The notes under the pieces were generated by a model that saw only the letters and a list, made by a program, of their open reading frames with translations, was not told where the DNA came from and made no database searches. A DNA stretch of 64,000 nt from Fonsecaea monophora (Eukaryota > Ascomycota > Eurotiomycetes > Chaetothyriales > Herpotrichiellaceae): contig NW_019173968.1 in NCBI RefSeq assembly GCF_001642475.1, positions 186,001-250,000 of the forward strand. The letters run 5' to 3'. Shown here piece by piece: positions 10,507 through 22,326 of this stretch; positions within the stretch are counted from its first letter, which is position 1; each line of letters starts with the position of its first letter. Both the position numbers and the translations under genes were made by a program.

Positions 10507-10769
10507 AAGCGGGACTGAAGCTGTCGGGACATGTCCGAAACGCCCTGATACAATAAAGGGTTGAGAGATACAGCTCGTCTTTGTTGGATGAATGACCGTG
10601 TCTGTTCTATGCTCAGTACCCGTAGGTGCAGTCATAGACTTAGCAAAGACAGAAAAGTCTGAGAGTGAATGCAAAATCAACACACGTGATTTTCCTGCCT
10701 CTTCAAATGCTTACAAAACCCATGCAAAGCTGTACAATCCACATATCCTCGTCCCTCAAGAGACTGATG

Positions 10770-11513
10770 CTAGCAATGTTGGAAAAGCACCCCCCAGCCT
10801 TTAATCGACCTCGTGTCCACCTCTGCGATTCGACACATATCCCACAACACTGTCGCTATGGTATCCAACACAATGACACCAGCCTTGGCCTCCCATTTGT
10901 CCACCAAGTGCGCCGCCTTGAGTCCTGTGCAAAAGACACTGATGACACGAGCTCCTCTCTGTGTCAACTGCCAAAACCCATCATCGAGCGTTTTCTCCGA
11001 GATATAGGCAAACCCTGCGTTATCGGATTGGCGCAGATGGTACTCAACAGAGCAGTCGACTCCAAATCCGCGGTAGTTCTGTATTATGGCTGATTGCACA
11101 TCATCCGTATATGGAGTCAACAGCCCCATCTCCGTGACTCCCAAGCGCTTGATAAGTCGATTAAGTCCAAGGACCGATGTGGTGGCGGGAATGCCGGTCG
11201 CGGCTGTAATCTCCTCGCATAGTTTCAAGTCTGCTTCGAAGCCTAACCATCCTGACGAGGTCCCGCTCCAGCCGATCACGTCAACTTTGGCGTCCGCAAG
11301 CAAGCGTGCAGCCTCGATGATGGCACTGTTGTCGAACTGTGCCAAAGCGTCGGGATCCAGGGCGATTTTCAACACCCGAAAGCGTGAGAAATGTACCGAG
11401 ACATCCTCGAGTTGAGAGACGATTTGTTGTGTGAGAGGCTCCAGCACCGTATTAGAGGAAGGGACCAAGATGCCGAAGCAGATGCGTTTGGGGCTCTGCT
11501 TGATCATGGTCAC
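10770..11513 (-). CDS. Asp/Glu racemase superfamily enzyme (maleate isomerase / arylmalonate decarboxylase type)
   Basis: A 247-residue intronless enzyme of the Asp/Glu/hydantoin racemase fold. The N-terminus FGILVPSSNTVLEP (13-26) is the substrate-binding loop of maleate cis-trans isomerases and arylmalonate decarboxylases. LGVTEMGLLTPYTDDVQ (124-140) marks the second lobe. The C-terminal-lobe cysteine is present (Cys195 in SVFCTGLKA). The N-lobe position that holds a cysteine in racemases and maleate isomerases reads GWSGTSSG (81-88) instead. A single-cysteine arrangement is known in arylmalonate decarboxylase. Possible activities are decarboxylation of a malonate derivative, isomerisation, or racemisation by a modified mechanism. 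It lies between the permease and the regulator on the same strand. Confidence 0.8.
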   Translation of the reverse strand: MTMIKQSPKRICFGILVPSSNTVLEPLTQQIVSQLEDVSVHFSRFRVLKIALDPDALAQFDNSAIIEAARLLADAKVDVIGWSGTSSGWLGFEADLKLCEEITAATGIPATTSVLGLNRLIKRLGVTEMGLLTPYTDDVQSAIIQNYRGFGVDCSVEYHLRQSDNAGFAYISEKTLDDGFWQLTQRGARVISVFCTGLKAAHLVDKWEAKAGVIVLDTIATVLWDMCRIAEVDTRSIKGWGVLFQHC

Positions 11514-12216
11514 TTTGTAAATGGGAATAACGGACGTGGAACTCCAAGAAGCTGGTTGAGTGAATGTCGTTACACGCGGTCACACCACAGGAGCTTGAGG
11601 GCCCAAATGATGATCTGGCGGCGGAGCCCAGGGATTTATCCAATTCAGACCCGTGGAGAGGGTTTCGACAATTCAAGAATCTGTAACGTAATGGAAGTGG
11701 TATTCTCTGCTTCGGAGTATGTCAAGGGATTGGAGCTGCCCAAGGGCCATCGATCTCCAGTCTCACTCGCATGGTTGCAAACATGCACAAAGGTAAAGAT
11801 TCCAGAGGTACCCGATATACCATATTAAGCGTAAATGCGATAGGCAGTTGACCGAGCCTGGCGGGTCTGTGGATCTGGAGCTCTGTCCCGCGTTTCTAGA
11901 CCTCGTTGTCGGGTCGGGACCGATCCGATTATACAGACGAAATGCCTCTTCGAAGCTCAAAGACTTGGTGGCGAGAGCGACGGCCACAACCTAGCCCCTT
12001 CCTCTTATCGGCTGCCGGCGATGGTAGACGAACTCCAGATGACTCAATAGATCTCTCATATCTGAGGGTGATGTGAGTGATCACAAGTTGGTATCGCTAG
12101 ACGTAAGAGGTATGTGTCGGTACTGAGAAATGGTCTGACTGAGGAATATACGTAGCCTCGAGGGTGCAAAGAGCCCTTGCCTGGCCTGAACGGCGAGTTG
12201 CTGAGTAGCATGGCAG
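11514..12216. other. Racemase-like gene promoter and regulator 3' flank
   Basis: No gene is seen in these 703 bases. HGATAR motifs occur at 11838-11843 (CGATAG, plus) and 12005-12010 (CGATAA, minus), about the number expected by chance. Confidence 0.45.
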
Positions 12217-14617
12217 TCAGAAGCCCGTGCCCGTGCCTCCATTGAACCAACCCAAGCCTTCTTCCGTCAGAAAGGTTTCGATCTCTCTAAAATTGACTGG
12301 GTCGCACTCGAAATCACTGTCCTGAGTCTGCACAAACTCAGTCATCATCTGCCAGACGTCGAAGCCATCTTTTGTCCAAGAATCACTACTGGATTGCTCC
12401 ATAGCATCAGAAGAGGTCGGTGGTGGCATCACACCGCTTAGGCCCGCGTCACCTGATGATCCCGAGTGAGATGTGGCATGGATGCCAACAGATCCCGTCT
12501 GCTGTTGACTGCTGGTATGTGAGCGCTTTGGGCGGAGGACATACTCTGCCGTCTTGCCCGCGACCAGCTCAAAGGCATCACGGTATTTCTTCGCCCCTTC
12601 CCCCCACTGTTCGGCGATCAAATACAGCACAGTTGAGCAAGCACCCAAGTCCGCCGCCATTTCAGCGTCGTAGAGGCTGGGGTCAGACCACGCGCAAAAG
12701 ACTAGAGTGAAGCCAGCTACAAAGACTGAGTGCAGATCCAGTAGCGTGAAGGGCACAGATCGTATGCGGTGAAGTCGTCGATTAAGCTGGCAGACTTCAC
12801 CAGATGATTTGGCAAAGGAAGCAAACGGGAATGGCTGGTTGAACAGCTGGACTTCGGTGAGAATGGTCTGAAGAAGCAGACGGCGAGCTCGGTGATAGTT
12901 GAGTAGTAGCGTCAGGCGCTGTGCTTCTGGCATGGCAAGCCGCGACACTGGTGTTTGAACAGGCGTCCTCACCGTGGAAAACATCAGATCTGTGGTTTCA
13001 TCAACTCCAGAGTGTCCAAAGATGGCCGTTTTCCAGTCCTCAAGTTCTTGGAATCGCTTTGCAATCTTTTGCTCGAACTTTGTCCCACGTTCTGCCTTGG
13101 CGAGACGTGAGAGCGCAAGACGACTTTTCGCGTTGATCTGATCTAAGCGGATGTTGTGGACGTGGAATATAATGTCAGTTCTCGGGCCTGTACGAGGGCC
13201 TCGTGGCCGACTGTTTTCGTTCCACGCCGTGGTTTCGCGGCCGCTCTCTGGAAGCTCGGAGGGGTCTTGGAAATGGTCGTCCTCGATCTCTCTGGGTAAC
13301 GGGGTGTCGATTTCATCATCAGCTATAGTCAACGGCCTGCCCAGAACTAGGACGATTCTGCGCTCGAGGTGGTAGATGCTATAGAAGAGTCTCCGTTTGA
13401 ATTCGTCAGAGCTTGCTGTGCTAATATCTTTTCTTAGTTGCCGGTGGAGTCCCAGTTCGACACATTGCCTGATCATCAAACCGCACAAGTGCCATATGCT
13501 AGACCCTACTGAAATGGTTAGTAGGCCGGTCGACAAAGCGGTCTTCGAAGCTGGAATCCAGGTCCGTTTTGAATTGGAAGAGAACACAAGACATCAGATA
13601 AAGGAAAATGATCGAATGTGCCAAAAGGGATAGAGCGAACACGAACCTGAAGGGGAACGCAATGCATAGACGGCCACCAGCAGGATGACCTGGATATTCT
13701 GAACACTTGGAACGTTAAGTTGGTCTTGTGTCTTTGCCATGGCTGAATGATAAAGGTTTTCCGGCTCTGATTCCGCAACGTGCTCTGATCCTACCAACTT
13801 TAAACAACGAGACCCTATTGCATACACCAACAGCAATACCACATGGTCATGACGAGCTTCATTAGAATTATAGTCCTCCAACTCACGGCGATTATGATGA
13901 GTCTTCCACAGTTGTTCTTTGGAAAGAAACGGGAAATTAGGGTGAATATAAGATAAGTAGGCGATCAGGAAAGGTGTCGCCTTCTCCAACGGTGGTAAAG
14001 GAGCTGTGCCTATTGGGGGACCAGTCTGGCTATTGCTCGCGAATGGACTTGTAACGGGCTCTGCAGGCAAACTCAAACTGGAAAGGGGTCGTGATTTCTC
14101 GTAGACGGCTGACTCAATCATCAAGGCTAAAGACACTCCAGACGAGACGCCGAAGTAATGAGGTTCGGCCGCTGCCTGTAGAGACAACAATCCGACACTG
14201 CTGGCCAAGTTTGGAGTACTGGCTTGGGAAGCCATTCGCTCGTCTGAGCTTGGTGCTGCGTCATTGTTGTCGCTGATGGAGATATGCTCGCCTGGTTGAC
14301 TCGGCCGCAAGGAGTCCAGCTGTGCCTCCAGCCATGCCACCCGACTTTGTAGTTCCTTGACGTAGGATGCCGGATATTCATTTTCAGGGAAGACACAGGT
14401 CAATTTCGCTCTAGCGCAATTCGAACAGGCCGGTAATTTGTTGTCACACTAGACGACATTAATCAGGGTGTTCCTCATTCTTGGGGAACTATACCTTTTG
14501 CCGTCTTGTTTTGCATCTCAGACATGCAACCGCAACTCGAGGACGCTTGTTGGGCCTCTGAAAACCTGGCTCGGAAGGTGTTTCTGGTGGCATAGAGCCG
14601 TTGTCGTGCCCACTCAT
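12217..14617 (-). CDS. Zn2Cys6 transcription factor with fungal-specific domain
   Basis: Nuclear DNA-binding regulator of 737 residues. Three exons (14495-14617, 13647-14448, 12217-13505) join in frame. The first intron (14449-14494, 46 nt) splits the zinc cluster. After joining, the six cysteines have the expected order: CLRC KTRRQK C, then CDNKLPACSNCARAKLTC, i.e. C-x2-C-x6-C-x5-C-x2-C-x6-C. A coiled-coil-like linker (YVKELQSRVAWLEAQLDSL) follows. The middle homology region contains SGSSIWHLCGLMIRQCVELGLHR, formed across the second intron (13506-13646, donor GTTCGT), confirming that splice. It sits at the end of the amidase/permease/racemase group and is the obvious candidate pathway regulator. 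It could alternatively serve the maltose genes, though it does not especially resemble yeast MAL activators. Confidence 0.88.
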
Positions 14618-15062
14618 CTGGACATCAAATTTATGTGAGCTGATGACAACGCAAGACGGGAGACTGGATTCTCAGAGGTGGTATTTGCGGCGGGAGTGTC
14701 AAAGTTGACCTGCGCATATTCTGTTTGGGGGAACCACCATCAAGATGTTTGTCAAAAGGGATCAACCATCGTCCGAGATGTCTTAAGATGGAGTAGCAGC
14801 CTTATCGTCTGCCAAGCTGCTCCTTATCTTCAGCCTCGCGATAATAGACACGCTAGCTCATTTTGCAAAGAAGCATGCCGCTCTAAAAATAAGGAGACGG
14901 GGCAGATGGATGTCGAAAAAGCGGCGTGATAGTGTTTGTCGAAGCAATGGTCAAGAGACAATGTGTCCATTCAATACCCCGTAGGAGATTCAAAGTAAAC
15001 TCGAGGTCATAGCCCTTTACTCTCGGTCTGCATTGCTCGGGCTTGACTCCTCGCCTGCCAAC
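14618..15062. promoter_or_regulatory. Divergent promoter: regulator / signal peptidase subunit
   Basis: The 445-base gap separates the accessory cluster from housekeeping genes. No coding potential or clear motif is seen. Confidence 0.4.
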
Positions 15063-15895
15063 ATGTCTTCGTCTCCTCCACAGAAAGTGTCTCTCTACTC
15101 GGCCAATGGTACGGTGGTGACTTCTTTTGTACCCGCATTGCTCGCCTGGTCTCACTAAATGGAAATGCAGATCTCAAAAACGCAACCGACGATGCCCTTG
15201 CACCATACCTCACCACGCTCCCCAAACCCTACGCCTTCAAACAAGAACACTACATGACAAATGTAAAACTTGCGCTGGGGTACACAGCCGTTCTGATCGC
15301 CGGAGTACTGTTCTATGCGGATTGGAAACTTGGGTGGGACGCGACGAAGGCGTACACAGGACCTGCATGTGTCGCGTATTTTGTACTGAACAGTGCATTG
15401 ACATTCTGGATCTGGACGGTGGAGGCAGGGACAGTGTTCGTGGGTGTCAGGGAGGGAGGGCAAAAGGTTTGTTACCACTGGACCTGCTGCGTTTCTTCTT
15501 CTGTCGTGTAAGCGAGTTGCAGACTGACGCAGGACATCATTTAGCTCACGCTCCGCTCATCCGCTCAGAAGTACTCCCCTGTCTACAAACTCAAAGTCAC
15601 CTACTCTGCGCCCTCGACTGGCAAGAAATGGGAAGACAAGGAGATCACCGGAAACTACACAGAGTGGTTTAACATACATGGCTATCTGGACCGCAAGGCT
15701 CTCCAGGCATGGTTGAACGCCAACATCGATGTGTTGAGGAATGTACAGGAGGAAATGGCCAAGAAGGACAAGACTGACAGGATTCCCGTCATGATGCCCG
15801 CGGTACAGGCCGACCAAACGACACTCACGTCCGGTGCGGAGACAAGCCCAGCGCCTGCGAGCGCGAAGAAGGGACGGTCGAAGAAAAAGGCTTAA
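15063..15895 (+). CDS. SPC2: Signal peptidase complex subunit 2 (SPC25)
   Basis: Non-catalytic subunit of the ER signal peptidase complex, which removes signal peptides during translocation. Three exons (15063-15108, 15171-15466, 15569-15895) give 222 residues, typical of the family. Family features are an N-terminal cytosolic part (VSLYSANDLKNATDDAL), two close transmembrane helices (about LALGYTAVLIAGVLFYADW and YFVLNSALTFWIWTVEAGTVF), then a cytosolic domain with YKLKVTYSAPSTGKKWEDKEITGNYTEWFN. The tail is lysine-rich (KKGRSKKKA), as often seen on ER-membrane proteins. The intron boundaries are supported by codon continuity at both junctions. Confidence 0.9.
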
Positions 15896-17070
15896 ACACT
15901 ATCGAGAGACTAGTTCAGTCACAAGAAACTATGTTCTCCCGCCATTCCGACAGACTTTCCTCTCCCACCATGTAGTCGAACTTGATTAGCGAGGGATGGG
16001 CAGGAACTCGAACACAAAAGCTCGGACAACAAATCGCTATCGCGACCACGCATCCTTATGTGATTCTCGAGCGGAGAGACATGGGCTGCCCTGGGAGTCT
16101 GTACTTACGGTGCCACCGATTCACGGTACCAATACGGAACCTTCGACCCGAGTGCCATTTCTCAACCCGCATTCAAAGATATCCTCCACGTCAGCCTGGA
16201 CTATACCTGACTCTCTGACGACTTATCTATCGCGGCAACCCGAGCCTGCTATCAACCGATCAAATGGTCTCTATCGAGCTAAGACCGTACAAGTACAAGA
16301 AAGAACTTTTGCCCAACTTGAACCAAGTCACCGACAAGCACTACTGCGCGCCCTCGTGCGAATCTCCCCGACCATTCAGGATGGTCGCACGCAATGGAGG
16401 GGATCCCGACAAAGGACCGAACCTGGATGTAAACGGCGTGAGCTTACATTGTTGCGGGATTTAAAGCGTGCTGTGCTGGGCTATAGAGCTATCTACTCGT
16501 ATATCTGTAGAACGCTCCGATACTTTTCCAGCATGGTCAAGCCCAACCAATGCCGGGTCGTCCATGCGGACCAGGCTCTTACGCACTTCCTTGTATTGTA
16601 TTCAAGTTGGAAGACAAAACAAAATAAAAGTCCGCCTTCTTTCTATACCATACCATACCATACCATAACTACCTAGCTTGTGCTAGTATCTTCGTAGATA
16701 TTCACAGTACCTGTACTGCGGCTCATCCTCATCCTTATCTTCATAAACGGCAAACATGAAACAGATTCGCGCTAGACATTGGGGAAAACGTATTTCGTCT
16801 CTTCGAACATCATTCCATTTTTCCCTCCCCGAGCCGGTTTGGGGGAGATTTGCTAAAATACCAAGTGCACAAACTCGAATGCTCGCGCCCCACGTATCAT
16901 TTGGCTTCTGATTGCTCCTCGATGCCTGCAAACTCAACCTTGGGAATTTCAAATCCGTCGTTTCTGTTCTATGGTGCAACGCCCTCGCTGCCTCCAGACT
17001 TGGTTCGGGTTCCGCGCCCCTTGACCCTACCTCTCCGACCACATGGCATTTGGTTCAAGCGTTGGATTGT
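15896..17070. other. Intergenic, no supported gene
   Basis: A plus-strand frame stays open from 15996 to 16676 (226 codons), but its composition (many Arg, Ser and Thr, no domain) and a second open frame overlapping it argue against coding. A TACCA pentamer repeat (four copies) lies at 16646-16665. The right end is the coatomer 3' flank. Confidence 0.45.
16646..16665. repeat. Pentanucleotide repeat (TACCA)4
   Basis: Four perfect tandem copies of TACCA in non-coding sequence. Confidence 0.9.
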
Positions 17071-19985
17071 TTAGGAGAGTGCACCAATGACACCCTGTGC
17101 AAGACCGCCCCCTGTCTCATCAGTCCTTACACTGACCTTCACAGTAACCCCAGTCTTGGCCGAATGCACCATCTTCACCAGCGCTGCCACTCGCCCACCA
17201 GTGACAGACTTGCCGTACAATTTCAAGGTATGGCTTGTGTTGGATAGAACCACGTCGGTGCCGTCGAGGGGTTGCAGAGAAAGAGCTTGCGAGAGCTGTT
17301 CCGTTGCGTCTGCAGAGCGATGCAGGTTAGCACTAAAAACAACACAACATATGAGGTTGCAGGGAGCGGTCGTATACTTACCGGCCAATGTCTTGACATT
17401 TCCCAACACCAACGTCTCGCTAACTTCCTCTCCATTCGCGCCCGTACCCTCCCAAATGTGATCGAAATTGCCCGCGAATGCGGGACTGACGAAATCCGCG
17501 CCTGTCAATTCCAAATTCTCGACTTCGTATTCATCTTCATAGCCTCCTTCTTCGGCTTCGCCCGTTGTGGGATCGATTTCCTTGCTCGTAAATTTGAGGA
17601 CGTTCGTGAATGTGGTAACTGGGAAGGCAGATTCGCCACCTAGTTTGTGGAACGCAACATAAACAACTCCCGGTTCGTTGGTTTTCAGAGCATTGGCAGG
17701 AATTATGAATTCTTCTTCCAAGGTAGGTTCGTCTTCGTCGGCAGGTGACGCTAGGACAGTCACGTTCTCAAGTACAGTATGATCAAGAGTATTCTTGATG
17801 TCATATTGTACCACGACGTGTTCCTTGAAGATGTGTTTCACGGCAGACACCACGTACTCGGTTTCGCTTTCTGTAAGTTCAACCACAGCACTCGATTTCA
17901 GCACTGGCCCATATGCTGCCAGCTCGGGTATCCTGGAGAAAATCTGGGTATATTTCTGCGCGGCTGCGGCACCAGCAGCGGGTCCTTCTGCGGCTCCGTT
18001 CACCTTCGGTTTCGCAGGTCCTGTACTTGGTGCCTTCAATGTAGGCGTGGCGGTATTGAGTTTCTTTGTCCGTTCTTCCGCCAAAGCTTGTTCGTGCGAT
18101 ACCACTGGAACGGATTGAATGTCGAATGCTTTAGCAAAAACTGACTTGTCGTCGGATGTCACGTACATGACCAGTTTGTGCTCAAAGGTCGACAGCGAGA
18201 ACATCGAGTCGTTTTTGATGAAGCGGTCTGCAATGTCGTCCTCTTCCTGCATCAGCCGCAGGTTAAGCGCCGCCCTATCGCGCACCTCGTCATCTGTATC
18301 GTCTAAACATCTCGTCAACAAGACCTCGACACTCTTTTTGACCTCAGGGTCCTTCTGTCCCACACCGAATTTTGCTAGTGCGGTCACCGCTGCTGCGCGG
18401 ACCAGTGCGTTCTCCAGCACGACTCGATTGTAGATATACCGGATATATTTGGTGGGTTGCGGCGTCTTTGGGCCTTCGACGCCAATAAGGTGTAGAATCC
18501 GTACCGCCAACTTGGTAAACTCGCAATCTTCGATGAACTCGCACAAGTGTGAGAGTGTCTCTTCCTTGCTCCCCGGAACAAATTTGATCAGATCAAACAT
18601 GCTCTCCACTACGGCACGTTTGAATTCGTAACCTCCCTCGTCTCGCAGGATACCGCTCAGGAATGTGAGCATGCCGGCCTGTTTGCTGGGGAATTTCATG
18701 CAGAGTGTTCGGATAGCCTCGACAATGGTGATCTTAAACTCGTCTGTGATCTCGGTCATGAAACCGGATATTTGCTTCATAAGCCGATCTACACTAGCCT
18801 CGTTGCCAGTCTTGAGTAAAGTTGTGATTGCAAATGTCGCGATTGACCGATTGCTGTTGGAAATCAAAGCCTCGATATCTGGGTTTGCTGAGTGGACGGC
18901 TTGAGGTTTGAACGAGGCAAATGAATGGAGAATGCGGATGGCGGCGAATTTCGTGACCGCCCTCGGAGAGGTTAAGAAGGATTGCAGGACGTCGATAGCT
19001 TGTGCGGCTTCGGCGTCGGTCACATCGGGCATGTTACAGATTGCCTTTGCAGCTTCGAACTTGACCATCTCGCTCTTGTGCCGCAGCCAGGCGTCCAACA
19101 TCTGCATCATAGGTTTCCGTAGACTGGGATCCTCTTCGGCGAGGCGGGTTGCAAGCCGTACCAACATCATGACCCCCGCGGGACTCTTGACTGCTCCCGC
19201 AGCGCCGTATTGTTGTACCATCTTGACGAGAGCCATGCGATCGTGCGACCGCATCTGATATAGCAGACCAATTGCGTGATATTGGTTCATGTAATTCGTG
19301 TTTGACGCGGCCAGAGAATGTTGGGAGCCACCTCCGAAACTCAGAAATCCTCCACTAGCTTTGGAAGAGGAAGCGGCCTCCTGAGTCTCACTCTGCCACC
19401 GCCTGACTACATCCCTGGCGATGGGAAGTAGATGGTACGATGAGACCAAGGCTGCCGACGAGACAGCGGGTGACTTGTCGACAATAGCGGTTTTGATTAA
19501 CCTTTCAATGCCCTGAACAGTTGTTGCGTCGATAATCCTGCAGAGAGCCCGGATAGCATTTGCTTTGTAGATGATCTCACTCCCCACGGTCATGTCCTTC
19601 ATAATGATGCTCGTAGACATAATGACATCCTCAGCAGTATGTGCTAACTCTTTCAATATCAAGTAGACCATTTGTCGCAGTGAGGGGTCCTTGTTCTGAA
19701 ATAACTTGGAAATCCCAAAGAAGAGAGTGGTTGCTTCGTTCGTGGGGAATTTCTCCCCCGTGAAAAGGAGGACCGCGATCTTGGTGAGTAGGGTGCGGCA
19801 TTTTCGAGGTGATATAGGTGAGGAATTGAACAGTCGAGCTAGAGTATCGTGGGTTAATGTTTGCAATTGGGATGTTGGTTGATGACAGGCAGACGCAAGG
19901 GTGAAATACCATCTTGGAAAACAGAAGTTCGGTCCAGCTTGAAGCCGGAGTGTTCGGCATCCTCGTCCTTTTTGGCGTAACTCAT
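17071..19985 (-). CDS. SEC21: Coatomer subunit gamma (COPI)
   Basis: Gamma subunit of the COPI vesicle coat, acting in Golgi-to-ER and intra-Golgi transport. Three exons (19910-19985, 17382-19838, 17071-17309) give 923 residues, the expected length. The first junction creates the family signature FQDARLFNSSPISPRKCR; the N-terminus is MSYAKKDEDAEHSGFKLDR. The body is an adaptin-like HEAT-repeat trunk (about 20-560), then an Ala/Pro-rich hinge, then the appendage domain from about 650. The 72-nt second intron (17310-17381, donor GTAAGT) is a multiple of three and free of stops, so an unspliced message would insert 24 residues. Splicing is preferred because it restores NVKTLADATEQLSQAL. Confidence 0.95.
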
Positions 19986-20467
19986 GTTGGGCAATAACAA
20001 CACGTACTCGTTCAATTGATGGTAGCGAGAGATTAACAATGACAGGGATGCCCCCTTGGGTAGGGAGAAGCTGGGACGTGTGTCTGTATGGGACTACCGC
20101 ACAATCATTTCGCACAATCAAAATCTTAAGAGTGAAGTGAAGGAGAGGTAAGGGAATGGTGAGCCTGACAATTGAAGGGAGGGTGCTGGCGTTGTGCCAA
20201 TACTATCGAGACGTCGTTTCCGACGTGGGCTGGAGTTGTCGACGGTGTCCTCGTCCATTGCCAATAATTTGTGCGGAGTGCCTGCGGCAGCCACAACTGG
20301 TCGCCACACTGTGGCTGATGCGCGTTGGTGCTTCACGCCACTGGAAGATCGCTGATGAGGATCGAAAACCCAAGGGTCGAGTATTATTTCCTCCCACTGC
20401 TCTTCGTCAGCAAACTCCTCACTTCATTCTAACCACATAGTGCTGTTGTACAACCGTCAGAATCACA
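19986..20467. promoter_or_regulatory. Divergent promoter: coatomer gamma / phosducin-like
   Basis: A 482-base gap between two divergent housekeeping genes. No coding potential and no clear motif were noted. Confidence 0.4.
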
Positions 20468-21266
20468 ATGGATATGCCAGTAAACGTCCCTGTCGATGAC
20501 CCAAACGCAGATACAGAATGGTTCGTTGCTAATCTCGTCTCTTACCTGTGCTTCCTCTCTCCCAGTGCAGCTAATATGCTTCTGTGACACATAAAGGAAC
20601 GACATTCTTCGCAAACATGGTATCATTCCCGAGAAAGAACCAGATCCAGAACCCATTATCCAAGAAGCTTTGCTCGAGGCTGTGAAAAAGGCCCACGAGA
20701 ATCGACTTGAGGACAAGGATTTGGACGAACTCCATGATCTCGAAGACGAGGAAGATGAAGCGTTTCTCGAATCCTACCGCCGAAAGCGCCTGGCCGAAAT
20801 CCAAAGCTTGCAGAAGAAGTCTCTCTACGGCCAAGTCTTTCCGCTCCAAAAGCCAGATTACGCGCGTGATGTTACGGAAGAATCGTCAAAGGCATTTGTT
20901 CTGGTCAATTTGACCGCGTCACTAGGCACCAATGTTGAGTCACGGGTCCTGTCTGAGATTTGGAGACAGGCTGCGAGAAAGTTTGGGGATGTCAAGTTCT
21001 GTGAGATTCGCGCCGATCTGTGCATTGAGGGTTATCCGGAGAAGAACACACCGACCATTCTTGTGTACAAAGACGGTGACATCAAGCGCCAAATTATCAC
21101 TTTGGGGCAGCTCAACGGCGTGAGAACGAACTTGAAAGACCTTGAACGACTCCTTGTTGATGTTGGCGCGGTCACAGAGAATGACATGCGGCTCAGACAA
21201 AAGGACGATGAAGATGAGAATGACGAGAACAATCAAGTCAATGACGACGACGATGATTGGGACTGA
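20468..21266 (+). CDS. PLP2: Phosducin-like protein (PhLP2/PDCL3 type)
   Basis: Co-chaperone that works with the CCT/TRiC chaperonin in folding actin, tubulin and other clients; cytosolic. Two exons (20468-20520, 20597-21266) give 240 residues. The splice rebuilds DTEWNDILRKHGIIPEKE, the N-terminal signature of the PDCL3/Plp2 class. A charged helical region (VKKAHENRLEDKDLDELHD) follows, then a thioredoxin-like fold from about 110 (FVLVNLTASLGTNVESR, TPTILVYKDGDIKRQI). The redox CxxC is absent, as expected for phosducins. The C-terminus is very acidic and ends DDDDDWD. The intron uses an unusual GTTCGT donor and a plain AAG acceptor. Confidence 0.9.
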
Positions 21267-22326
21267 TGCAATAATGATTCTTCTTATTGATTTGCGGTCT
21301 TCGTCCGCAGCGGTGCCGACGACTATGAACATGGCTGGGGCCAAGGGGTAAAGGCGACGCAGGCACTTCTACGACAGCTCAACGCCGTTCATCCTTTCGA
21401 GAGTTAGGAGCCATCCCTCCCAAAATCAACACTCTCGCAACAATTACCAGGCACGGTTGCCTTGGCTCGCATGGCAGCCTTTCAAGACTGCAACGCCTAC
21501 GAGGCTGGAACATCCGGTCAGGCGATCGCGGGCATGAGACAGACACTGGTGGTGCCCAATGATGAAACACGATTTGCCAAAGGTGGACGATGCCGCTACG
21601 AGTCGCTGGTGCCACTCAGATAAGACAAGAACTCCCCCGATTCTGAAGCCCAGTTTCTGAGGAACTCTGAAGCGTGCAATCGTTGTCTGGTTGGCCGTGA
21701 CTAATGACTTGTGTCCTGCATGATATACCCAAGAGGGCGGCTTGGCTACACGAAGCCATGAGGCTCGCGCAACTCGGGAAATCAGATCCAACCGAGAGAA
21801 TAGGTCTCTCTGTCCGAGATCGTCATGTGTCCACGGAAAGAAGCAGCCTTGGAGCAGGTACGCGGCAGGGTCCTAACCTCATGTATATTTGTGTCACTGG
21901 TGACGCCTGTGGGCTGTAGGGTTTCAGCTGACATAAAGTGTCCAAGGTCCATTTGTCAGAAAAGATGCGATCCACCTGAGCAGAGGGCTGGAAAAGCGTT
22001 GGCTCCAGAGCTGCATGCCGAGAGTGCGGCGGGGGATTGGAGCATTTCTCGTGTCAAGGGTCCTCGCCACCCATGAAAAGTGGCCATGTACGCAGGTTCA
22101 GCTTTCGATGGTAATAATATCGTCCCTTCTGCGCAGGGACGGTTGATCAATTGCACAAATCACTCCAACAGAATTCCTCCAAATGCTTTGCGCCTCGCTT
22201 GAGGTCATAGGTAACCAATAATACTCCGAGGCGCCAACGCTTGATCATAGAAGGTTCAAATAAATGTGGTGAGGAGATCGTGAGGAGGGGCATCATCACC
22301 TGTGGTGCAGCAAGCGACAAGAGTCT
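21267..22326. other. Convergent intergenic region, nothing supported
   Basis: These 1060 bases separate the convergent phosducin-like and bZIP genes and hold both 3' ends. Short open frames on both strands lack any recognisable feature. Confidence 0.5.

Larger units (their letters stand above)
10008..10769. other. Permease promoter and racemase 3' flank
   Basis: This 762-base gap upstream of the permease contains the TATA box and GATA-motif cluster listed separately. No further gene is seen. Confidence 0.5.

Noticed and set aside
15996..16676. 226-codon plus-strand open frame after SPC2
   Set aside because: Overlapped by a second open frame, Arg/Thr/Ser-rich, ends in a simple repeat, and shows no recognisable motif or splice context.
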